Under the pieces are notes generated by a model that saw only the letters and a program-made list of their open reading frames with translations, was not told where the DNA came from and searched no databases. 8,807 nt of DNA from Comamonadaceae bacterium (GTDB taxonomy: Bacteria > Pseudomonadota > Gammaproteobacteria > Burkholderiales > Burkholderiaceae), in the NCBI GenBank assembly GCA_947374535.1, contig CANCCJ010000106.1:1-8807 (forward strand), given 5' to 3'. Below, piece after piece: positions 1 through 5,422 of the stretch. Position 1 is the first letter of the stretch. Every line of letters starts with the position of its first letter. The position numbers and the translations under genes were made by a program.

Positions 1-227
1 TTGCTGCCGACCCGCACTACCAAGCGCGCGGCATGATTCAACACGTGCAGATGGATGACGGCACGTCACTTGCCGTGCCCGGCATCATCCCCAAACTGTC
101 ACGCACGCCCGGCAGCCACCGACGCAACGCGCCCACGATTGGGCAAGACACGGATGCGGTGTTGAACGAAATAGGACTGACGCCTGCGCAAATTCAAGCG
201 CTCAAAGACAAGGGCATCGTTGCGTGA
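1..227 (+). CDS. CaiB/BaiF family (class III) CoA-transferase, C-terminal fragment
   Basis: This is the last roughly 75 codons of a gene that begins before the window; the frame is open from base 3 to a TGA at 225-227. The visible end reads like the C-terminus of formyl-CoA transferase/CaiB-type enzymes: a segment with HVQMDDG and VPGIIPKLSRTPG, a short loop, then APTIGQDTDAVLNEIGLTPAQI and a final helix ending KDKGIVA. The GQDT..VL.E.GL pattern just before the stop is typical of this family, which moves CoA between carboxylic acids in the cytoplasm. The catalytic Asp and the CoA-binding domain lie outside the window, so the substrate cannot be judged. The gene converges on the catabolic operon at 241-5276, so it is probably a separate transcription unit, although it could still serve related organic-acid metabolism. 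Confidence 0.85.
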   Translation, partial: AADPHYQARGMIQHVQMDDGTSLAVPGIIPKLSRTPGSHRRNAPTIGQDTDAVLNEIGLTPAQIQALKDKGIVA

Positions 228-236
228 TGCCCTTGT
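208..236. terminator. Hairpin between convergent genes, candidate bidirectional terminator
   Basis: ACAAGGGCATC at 208-218 and GATGCCCTTGT at 226-236 form a perfect 11-bp stem with a 7-base loop. The stop codon of the CoA-transferase (225-227) lies at the loop and right-arm boundary, and the stop of the convergent TctC gene (241-243) is only 4 bases beyond the stem. The position suggests it ends transcription from both sides. There is no strong T-run on either side (TGTCTTA follows on +, CTTTGAG on -), so efficiency as an intrinsic terminator is uncertain. It may act partly as a 3'-end stabiliser. Confidence 0.55.
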
Positions 237-240
237 TGTC

Positions 241-1230
241 TTATTCGATACGAATACCCGCCGCTTTGACCAGCTGAGCCGCCGACAAGGTTTCGGCATC
301 CAGATATTTTTCAAACGCCTCTTGCTGCATGGGCATCGCGGCGGCGCCCAGTTTTTCCAGGCGTTCTTTGACCTCAGGCAAGGCCAAGACAGCCATCACA
401 CCGGCATGCACTTTTTGCACGATGGGCTTGGGTGTTTTCGCAGTAACAAACAAACCTACCCAGAAGGTGTACGCCGCATTGGGAAAGCCAGCCTCTGAGA
501 TCGACGGCACATTGGGTAACAACGGCGAACGCTGTGCTGTGCTGACTGCCAGCGCTTGCAAACGCCCACTTTGAATCAAAGGCAACGCCGACACCAAGGG
601 GGCGAAGAACCAGTCGATGCGGCCCGATGCGGTTTCGGTCAGCGCCTCGGGCGTGCCGCGGTAAGGCACATGTTGCGCTTGCACGCCCGTGGCTACACGG
701 AACTTCTCTGCGTTCATGTGGGTGGCTGAGCCGTTGCCTGCAGATGCGTAGTTCAACGCGCCGGGTTGGGCCTTGGCTTTGGCCACCAAATCGGCCACGT
801 CTTTGTAGCCTTTGCTGGGTGACACCACGATCACATTAGGCAAACTGGCCAAGGGGCTAATGCCGTCAAAGTCCTTGAGCGTGTCGTAGCTGAGCTTGGG
901 GTAGAGCGCGGGGTTCACCACATGGCCCGAGCTGTGCACGAGCATGGTGTAACCATCCGACGGTGCTTTGGCTACCAAGGCGGCGCCCACCGTGCCACCC
1001 GCGCCAGTGCGGTTGTCGATGACGATTTGCGCGCCCAACATGGGGCCGAGCTTTTCAGCCACCGTGCGCGCAATCACATCTGTGCCGCTGCCTGCAGTGA
1101 AGGGCACGATGAAGGTGATGGCTTTGTCTTTGGGCCACTCGGATTGCGCGAAGCTGGGCAATGCCGAGCCAGCGGCCAAAGCGGCGGCCCATTGCAAACT
1201 CTGTCGGCGTGTGAAGGGGGCGTGGTTCAT
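241..1230 (-). CDS. TctC/Bug-family periplasmic solute-binding protein with Tat-type signal
   Basis: This encodes a 329-residue tripartite tricarboxylate transporter (TTT) substrate-binding protein. Such proteins bind carboxylates or aromatic acids in the periplasm and hand them to a TctAB membrane pair. The start at 1230 is chosen because AGGAGA lies about 8 bases upstream and the protein then begins with a signal peptide; a further in-frame ATG at 1350 would overlap the upstream cupin gene and put 40 unrelated residues before the signal. The N-terminus has twin arginines (R8-R9, TRRQSLQ), a hydrophobic stretch of about 15 residues, and a probable cleavage site after SFA (residue 28). Family landmarks are ITFIVPFTAGSGTD (residues 38-51) and IVIDNRTGAGG (69-79). 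Length is normal. It is the last gene of the operon, 28 bases after the cupin. No tctA or tctB is visible nearby, as is common for the expanded Bug families of Burkholderiales. The ligand is unknown, and an aromatic or ring-cleavage acid is only suggested by context. Confidence 0.9.
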   Translation of the reverse strand: MNHAPFTRRQSLQWAAALAAGSALPSFAQSEWPKDKAITFIVPFTAGSGTDVIARTVAEKLGPMLGAQIVIDNRTGAGGTVGAALVAKAPSDGYTMLVHSSGHVVNPALYPKLSYDTLKDFDGISPLASLPNVIVVSPSKGYKDVADLVAKAKAQPGALNYASAGNGSATHMNAEKFRVATGVQAQHVPYRGTPEALTETASGRIDWFFAPLVSALPLIQSGRLQALAVSTAQRSPLLPNVPSISEAGFPNAAYTFWVGLFVTAKTPKPIVQKVHAGVMAVLALPEVKERLEKLGAAAMPMQQEAFEKYLDAETLSAAQLVKAAGIRIE

Positions 1231-1258
1231 GGTTTTGTCTCCTGTTGTTTCTATTCGT

Positions 1259-1618
1259 TTAAGCAGCGGGGGGATCAAAAGGCATGGCCAACAAGATCCG
1301 CGCTTCTTGCTGGGTGTGGTTGATGATTTGACGTTTCTCACCCGGCGCAAAGCGGCACGAATCGAAGGTGTGCAACACCTCGCGTGTCTCCACGCCGTCG
1401 AGTTCGCTCACCAGCGTGAGTTCGCCTTGCAGCACAACGTAATGTTTTTCAATCGGTGAGCCGTCGAGTGAGGTGTGGCCACCGGGCTTCAAGATGGACA
1501 TGCCCATCCACAGCTGGACCGCAGGGCCAGCCTCGCGCCCTTGCAAGCGCAAACATTGCATGTCGAGGTGGTTGGGCGCGGCGTACTCAGGCGCTTGGTT
1601 GAGTCGGGTGATGTTCAT
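1259..1618 (-). CDS. Small single-domain cupin protein
   Basis: This is a 119-residue cytoplasmic protein with one cupin beta-barrel. Motif 1 is seen as PGGHTS...IEKHYVVLQGEL, with possible metal ligands H48, E57 and H59. Motif 2 is APGEKRQIIN at residues 91-100; the usual histidine of P-x-G-x2-H-x3-N is replaced by R96, although H101 lies just after the motif. It is therefore unclear whether it binds metal in the usual way. Small cupins of this type occur in catabolic operons as isomerases, decarboxylases, dioxygenases or sugar/acid-binding proteins, so no reaction can be assigned. The start at 1618 has only a weak ribosome site (GAG in CACGAGCAC). With 21 bases after the upstream stop codon, translation may depend on coupling. 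The unusual GGGTTAA tandem repeat at 1630-1650 lies just upstream. Confidence 0.8.
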   Translation of the reverse strand: MNITRLNQAPEYAAPNHLDMQCLRLQGREAGPAVQLWMGMSILKPGGHTSLDGSPIEKHYVVLQGELTLVSELDGVETREVLHTFDSCRFAPGEKRQIINHTQQEARILLAMPFDPPAA

Positions 1619-1629
1619 GATGTGCTCGT

Positions 1630-1650
1630 GGGTTAAGGGTTAAGGGTTAA
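1630..1650. repeat. Three exact tandem copies of the heptamer GGGTTAA
   Basis: Three uninterrupted copies of the 7-base unit GGGTTAA occupy 1630-1636, 1637-1643 and 1644-1650. On the minus strand the unit reads TTAACCC. The middle copy contributes the TAA stop codon of the MDR oxidoreductase gene (1640-1642), and the array ends 11 bases before the cupin ATG. It resembles telomere-type repeats by sequence only. It is more likely a short slippage-prone repeat in an intergenic junction. Confidence 0.9.
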
Positions 1651-2635
1651 AGACCACGCGACGGCTGGCGCCGCTCAGCACCTCTTTGTAGACCGCCAGC
1701 ACTTGGTCTAGAGAGAACACCGCATCTGGGCTCACGACAAAGGGGTGCAAGGTGCCCGCTTCAAAACCGGCGCGCATGGCTTCCATGCGCTCGTTGGTTT
1801 CAATGCAGTTGAGCGCCAAGGTGTCGATGCCCACATAGGTGTGCATGCCGCGGTAGAAGGTAAAGATGTCGAACGGCACGGGTCGCTCGATGGTGGAGAT
1901 GAAAATTTGTGTCGCGCCCTTGGCCATCGCTTTGTTGGCCGCTTCAAAGTAAGGGCTACCTACGGTGTTGAAAACGATGTGAGCGCCTTTACCGTCGCTG
2001 AGTTCACGGATGCGTGCGGCCACATCTTCGGTCTTGGCATCGATGGTGTGCACGCCTGCTGATGGACCGTCCCATTCACCGCCGCCACGTCGCACGGCAA
2101 TCACATGGGCGCCGGCTTGTGCGGCGAGTTGAACTGCCGCTTGGCCCACTTTGCCGTTGGCACCCATCACGGCCACGGTTTGTCCGCGTTGCGGCATGCC
2201 ACTGCGACGAAAACCTTCATACGCGGTGATGAAGGGCACGCCCACCGAGCCTGCTTCTTCAAAGCTCAAGTTCTTGGGTTTCTCGCGCAAGGCAGCTTCA
2301 GGTAACACCAGCCAACCCGCGTGTGAGCCATCGCGGGTGATGCCGACATCACCGCCCGAGCCCCACACCTCTTTGCCTACCCAAGCATTGGGTCCCTCCA
2401 CCACCACGCCCGCAAAGTCGCGGCCAGGTGTGCGTGGGAACACGGCTTGCGGCATGATGCCCAGCGCCGCTTTCACATCGCTGGGGTTCACGCCGGCGCT
2501 GCGCACGCGCACCAGGGCTTCGCCTTGTTTCAAGCTTGGCGGTGATTGCTTTTCGACGCTGGGTGCCAGCGCGTCAGCCGAGGCGGCTTTGGCGTTCACG
2601 CGCACGGCGCGCAAGTCTTCTTGTTGAATCGACAT
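1640..2635 (-). CDS. Zinc-independent MDR-superfamily oxidoreductase (quinone oxidoreductase/enoyl reductase-like)
   Basis: This is a 331-residue member of the medium-chain dehydrogenase/reductase superfamily, likely a cytoplasmic NAD(P)H-dependent reductase. The N-terminal GroES-like domain shows the SAGVNPSDVKAALG segment (residues 46-59) and RTPGRDFAGVV (68-78). The Rossmann domain shows AVMGANGKVGQAAVQLA (about 155-171), with the spaced glycines G158, G161 and G164. The catalytic and structural zinc cysteines of alcohol dehydrogenases are absent, which points to the quinone-oxidoreductase/enoyl-reductase branch. A good ribosome site (AAGGAA) precedes the start at 2635, and the gene lies 21 bases after the BKACE stop. 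In this operon it could reduce a double bond or carbonyl of a ring-cleavage product, for example the maleylacetate to 3-oxoadipate step usually done by an iron-containing reductase. That role is inference from context. Confidence 0.85.
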   Translation of the reverse strand: MSIQQEDLRAVRVNAKAASADALAPSVEKQSPPSLKQGEALVRVRSAGVNPSDVKAALGIMPQAVFPRTPGRDFAGVVVEGPNAWVGKEVWGSGGDVGITRDGSHAGWLVLPEAALREKPKNLSFEEAGSVGVPFITAYEGFRRSGMPQRGQTVAVMGANGKVGQAAVQLAAQAGAHVIAVRRGGGEWDGPSAGVHTIDAKTEDVAARIRELSDGKGAHIVFNTVGSPYFEAANKAMAKGATQIFISTIERPVPFDIFTFYRGMHTYVGIDTLALNCIETNERMEAMRAGFEAGTLHPFVVSPDAVFSLDQVLAVYKEVLSGASRRVVFNP

Positions 2636-2656
2636 TCTGTGTATTCCTTATTTTTA

Positions 2657-3541
2657 TCAAGCGCGGCTGGGCAAGTTCAGCATGGCGCGGGCTTCGCGTG
2701 GGTTGGCCAATTCGCCCCCCAAGTCTTCGATGATGCGTTTGGCTTTGGTCACCAACTCGGCGTTGCTTTTGGCGAACACGCCCTTGGATAAGAAGATGTT
2801 GTCTTCCATGCCCACGCGTACATGGCCGCCTGCAAACCACGCTTGCGCGACGATGGGAAACTCAAAGCGACCAATGCCAAAGGCAGACCAAATGGCACCT
2901 GCGGGCAACAGGCTTCGGGCGTACAGCAGGGTTTCGGGCGAGGACGAAAAACCGTATTTCACACCCGTCACAAAGGTCCACATGCCGGGGCCGTCGAGCG
3001 TGCCATCGGCAATCAGGTCACGTGCCAAATGCATGTCGCCAGAGTCAAAAATTTCTAACTCAGGTTTGACACCCGCCTCACGCATGATCTTGGCCATGAT
3101 GCGCACATTGCGTGGCGTGTTCATGACCACATCACCACCGGAGTTCATGGTGTTGAGGTCCAGCGAGCACACATCGGGCTTCAGCACGCGCACATGCTCG
3201 ACGCGCTTTTCGGGCTGTACCAAGGTCGAGCCGGGGGCTGCGACGCGTGGGTCGTCTACGCTAGGCACAAAGCGCCCGCCGGGGCCCGTGGTGAGGTTGA
3301 TGATGAGTTCGGGGTTGGCGTGACGCACTTTGTCGAACACCTCGCGGTACAGCTCTAGCTCCATCGATGGCTTGCCCGTCTTGGGGTCGCGCACGTGGAT
3401 GTGCACCGCGGCGGCGCCGGCTTCAGCGGCGCTCAAACACTCGTCTGCAATTTGCGCGGGCGTGACTGGCAAATGTGGGGTTTGGTCGGGCGTGGTGATG
3501 TTGCCGGTGACGGCGCAGGTGAGGAAAGTTTTTTGGCTCAT
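2657..3541 (-). CDS. Beta-keto acid cleavage enzyme (BKACE, DUF849; 3-keto-5-aminohexanoate cleavage family)
   Basis: This 294-residue cytoplasmic enzyme is of the DUF849/BKACE family. These enzymes use Zn2+ to react a beta-keto acid with acetyl-CoA, giving acetoacetate and a new acyl-CoA. The fold is a TIM barrel. Visible landmarks are LTCAVTGN (7-14), the HxH zinc pair H47 and H49 in AVHIHVRDP, the LTTGPGG loop (83-89), and HVRVGMEDN (240-248), which carries R242, the third zinc ligand E246 and the catalytic D247. The R-x3-E-D spacing matches the characterised lysine-fermentation enzyme Kce as I recall it. The length is typical. A purine-rich AGAGAG site precedes the start, and the gap to the SDR gene is 18 bases. 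The family acts on many different beta-keto acids, so the name 3-keto-5-aminohexanoate cleavage should not be taken as its substrate. Next to a ring-cleavage dioxygenase, a 3-oxoadipate-like substrate is plausible but unproven. Confidence 0.92.
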   Translation of the reverse strand: MSQKTFLTCAVTGNITTPDQTPHLPVTPAQIADECLSAAEAGAAAVHIHVRDPKTGKPSMELELYREVFDKVRHANPELIINLTTGPGGRFVPSVDDPRVAAPGSTLVQPEKRVEHVRVLKPDVCSLDLNTMNSGGDVVMNTPRNVRIMAKIMREAGVKPELEIFDSGDMHLARDLIADGTLDGPGMWTFVTGVKYGFSSSPETLLYARSLLPAGAIWSAFGIGRFEFPIVAQAWFAGGHVRVGMEDNIFLSKGVFAKSNAELVTKAKRIIEDLGGELANPREARAMLNLPSRA

Positions 3542-3559
3542 GCGATGCTCTCTTTCAAA

Positions 3560-4327
3560 TCAAAGGTGACGACCGCCATCGACCACGATGCGTGTGCCAG
3601 TGACATAGCGCATGGTGGTGGCGCAGGCTTGCACCACGGCCGCCACATCGTCGACCGTGCCCACGCGGCGCAGTGGAATGGTGGCCGCCGCTTTTTCGTT
3701 GAAGTCGGCGCCGCGGCCTGGTACAAAACCCGAGTCCACCACGCCAGGCGACACCGAGATCACGCGCACATGCGGGGCAAAGGCTTTGGCCAAGGCGTCG
3801 CCCACCACGTCGATGCTGGCTTTGGCTGCCACATAGGCCAAGTTGCTGCCGGTGCCGGTGAAGCCGGCGATGGAAGAAATGTTGACGATCAAGCCGTCCT
3901 CTGATTTTTTGAGCAAGGGCATGAAGGCGCGGATGGTGGCGATCACACCGCGAAAGTTGACTTTCAAAATATCGTCAATCAAGTCATCGCTCAAGCCATC
4001 CAAATCGGCAGCAGGCACGGCTTTTGTGAAGCCCGCGCTGTTGATGAGGATGTGCACCACGTCGCATTCAGCAGCGACTTGCTCTGCGACGGCCTTGAGC
4101 GTGGTGCTGTCGGTGATGGAGGCTCTGAATACCAAATGGCCAGAGCCAGGCAAAGCGGCCGCTTTGGTTGCAGCTGATTCCGGTGACTCTGAGTTGTAGA
4201 GCAACACGCAACGTGCACCGAGTTTGGCGAGGCGGTGTGCGCTGGCCAAGCCAATCGCGCCTGTGCCGCCGGTGATGACGGCCACGCGGCCTGTCAATGA
4301 GTCTGTGGGTTCAAAGCTGGAGGTCAT
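3560..4327 (-). CDS. SDR-family NAD(P)-dependent oxidoreductase
   Basis: This is a 255-residue classical short-chain dehydrogenase/reductase, probably cytoplasmic and multimeric. The cofactor-binding motif ITGGTGAIG lies at residues 18-26. The NNAG motif appears as N96-S-A-G99, a mild variant. The catalytic set is N124 (KVNF), S152 in NISSIAG, and Y165/K169 in YVAAK. The SPGVVDSGF segment (193-201) and the C-terminal VTGTRIVVDGG are standard for the FabG-like branch. The length is normal and all catalytic residues are present, so it should be active. AAGGAA lies about 8 bases before the start. It sits between the dioxygenase and the BKACE, which suggests oxidation or reduction of a hydroxy or keto group on the aromatic substrate or on its ring-opened product. 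The specific substrate cannot be read from the sequence. Confidence 0.92.
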   Translation of the reverse strand: MTSSFEPTDSLTGRVAVITGGTGAIGLASAHRLAKLGARCVLLYNSESPESAATKAAALPGSGHLVFRASITDSTTLKAVAEQVAAECDVVHILINSAGFTKAVPAADLDGLSDDLIDDILKVNFRGVIATIRAFMPLLKKSEDGLIVNISSIAGFTGTGSNLAYVAAKASIDVVGDALAKAFAPHVRVISVSPGVVDSGFVPGRGADFNEKAAATIPLRRVGTVDDVAAVVQACATTMRYVTGTRIVVDGGRHL

Positions 4328-4358
4328 AAATTCCTTGTTCTTATGGAGGCGAAATCAA

Positions 4359-5276
4359 TCAGGGGATGGGTGGGTGTGGGAAGGTCATCTCGCCTTCGGT
4401 TAAGTGAAAGTCATGGGTCAGGCTGGCTTGAGGTTTGCCGTTGACGATGCGTTCTTCAAAGTTGCCAACCAAGGGAGCGGTCACACCAAACACGGGGTCG
4501 CTGGTGAGGTTGTCGTCGCCATCGGCAAACACTTGTGTGATGAGCGTTTTGTGGCCAGGTGTCGACACCATGAAGTGCAAATGTGCAGGGCGGTTGGGGT
4601 GGCGCAGTTGGGCGCGCAGTAAATCGCCGCAGGGTCCATTTGTTGGCACGGGGTAGCCCGCTGGCCGCACGGTTTTGAAGAAGTAGGCACCCTGTGCATT
4701 GGTTTTGAAGCGGCCACGCAAGTTCATATTCTCTTGCGCATCGTCTTGGTTTTCGTACAGGCCGACAGGCGAGGCGTGCCACACATCAACGGTTGCGTTG
4801 GCCAAAGGCTGACCGTCTTTGTCGTACACCACGCCGCGCACGTCGAGTGGCGTGCCGTGTGTGTTGCCACGCGCAATGTTGTCACCTGGTTCGCAAAACG
4901 GCGCATTGGCTCGCCAGAACGGACCCAGCAAAGCGGCGTGTGAGGCCGCTTCTGCCTGTGCGTGCGCATCATGTTGGGCGTGGTTGGCGGGGTTGTTGAG
5001 CACGGCCACCAAGGACGACACACCCAACAAGTCAGCCGCCAAGATCACTTCGTTCGTTTTCTCGCCTGTGGCTTGACCGATGTCGATCAAGAATTTCACA
5101 GCACGCTCGAATTCTTCTTCTGTGACCAGTGTTTCTAAGATGAACGCGTGTAGATGCGAGGTGAGCGATGCCATGAGTTCAACTAAGCGTGCATCCGGTG
5201 CGCGCGACATGGCTTGGATGACCAAGGGCAAGATGGACTCTGGCGTGGTGGGTAGCGCGATGGTGGGTGATGACAT
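4359..5276 (-). CDS. Intradiol ring-cleavage dioxygenase, hydroxyquinol 1,2-dioxygenase-like
   Basis: This 305-residue Fe(III) dioxygenase opens an aromatic ring between two adjacent hydroxyls. The N-terminal part (about 15-95) is the helical linker/dimer domain of catechol-type dioxygenases, followed by the beta-sandwich catalytic domain. All four expected iron ligands are present: Y174 (GLYEN), Y208 (PAGYPVP), and H232 and H234 in NRPAHLHF, with R229 nearby. The segment GYPVPTNGPCGDLL and the HLHFMVSTPGHKTLITQVF stretch resemble hydroxyquinol 1,2-dioxygenases more than catechol 1,2-dioxygenases. No muconate cycloisomerase or muconolactone isomerase is encoded here, which also argues against a plain catechol route. 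The start at 5276 has AGGAAG about 8 bases upstream; the longer reading frame from 5360 would run across the probable operator and promoter. It is the first gene of the six-gene operon. The substrate is inferred, and a substituted hydroxyquinol or catechol remains possible. Confidence 0.88.
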   Translation of the reverse strand: MSSPTIALPTTPESILPLVIQAMSRAPDARLVELMASLTSHLHAFILETLVTEEEFERAVKFLIDIGQATGEKTNEVILAADLLGVSSLVAVLNNPANHAQHDAHAQAEAASHAALLGPFWRANAPFCEPGDNIARGNTHGTPLDVRGVVYDKDGQPLANATVDVWHASPVGLYENQDDAQENMNLRGRFKTNAQGAYFFKTVRPAGYPVPTNGPCGDLLRAQLRHPNRPAHLHFMVSTPGHKTLITQVFADGDDNLTSDPVFGVTAPLVGNFEERIVNGKPQASLTHDFHLTEGEMTFPHPPIP

Positions 5277-5313
5277 GAATAACTTCCTAGCTGGCGCGTG
5301 TGGGCTGAAATGT

Positions 5314-5329
5314 TTGCAACCGGTTGCAA
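5314..5329. promoter_or_regulatory. Operator O1, 16-bp perfect palindrome, probable LacI-family site
   Basis: TTGCAACCGGTTGCAA is a perfect palindrome with a central CpG, the usual form of a LacI-family operator. It lies 37 bases before the dioxygenase ATG, immediately downstream of the proposed -10 box and start point of the catabolic operon. Bound repressor would therefore block transcription initiation or early elongation. The same core recurs at 5394-5409 beside the regulator gene. Confidence 0.8.
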
Positions 5330-5338
5330 TTTGGTGCC

Positions 5339-5367
5339 ATGATAGGTATGTCTCAGACAAAGCGAAA
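5339..5367 (-). promoter_or_regulatory. Candidate promoter of the catabolic operon
   Basis: Read on the minus strand, a TATCAT -10 box (5339-5344, five of six consensus bases) follows a weak -35 box TTTCGC (5362-5367) with a 17-base spacer. Transcription would start near 5332, a few bases before operator O1, giving a leader of about 55 bases. The weak -35 suggests modest basal strength. The match is by eye only. Confidence 0.45.
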
Positions 5368-5384
5368 CCACCACTTACCCTAAT

Positions 5385-5413
5385 TTGTCGCTCAAGCGAC
5401 CGGTTGCAATAAA
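5385..5413 (+). promoter_or_regulatory. Candidate promoter of the LacI-family regulator gene
   Basis: TTGTCG at 5385-5390 and AATAAA at 5408-5413 could serve as -35 and -10 boxes with a 17-base spacer. Operator O2 (5394-5409) fills that spacer, the classical place for direct repression. The predicted start point is about 5420, almost at the ATG at 5423. The mRNA would then be leaderless or nearly so, which fits the absence of a Shine-Dalgarno sequence. Confidence 0.4.
5394..5409. promoter_or_regulatory. Operator O2, imperfect copy of the LacI-family site
   Basis: AAGCGACCGGTTGCAA shares its right half and centre (ACCGGTTGCAAT) exactly with O1, but its left arm is degenerate, with three mismatched pairs. 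The centres of O1 and O2 are 80 bp apart. Its place between the proposed -35 and -10 boxes of the regulator gene, 13 bases before that ATG, suggests weaker autorepression, with possible repressor-mediated looping to O1. Confidence 0.7.
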
Positions 5414-5422
5414 CTGACCCTT

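Noticed and set aside
1231..1350. N-terminal extension of the TctC gene to an ATG at 1350
   Set aside because: It would overlap the cupin gene, place 40 basic and unrelated residues before a clear signal peptide, and ignore the AGGAGA ribosome site at the 1230 start.
968..1459. Plus-strand open frame of 163 codons
   Set aside because: It lies opposite the TctC and cupin genes, has no family resemblance, and is explained as a shadow of GC-rich coding on the other strand.
1630..1650. Telomere or linear replicon end suggested by GGGTTAA repeats
   Set aside because: Only three units are present, and they lie inside an operon between two genes, so a replicon end is not credible.
2682..3323. Plus-strand open frame of 213 codons
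   Set aside because: It lies antisense to the BKACE gene, which has intact catalytic motifs; the translated product resembles nothing known.
5277..5360. N-terminal extension of the dioxygenase gene to an ATG at 5360
   Set aside because: The extension covers the perfect operator and the proposed -10 box and does not resemble the family; the start at 5276 has a good ribosome site.
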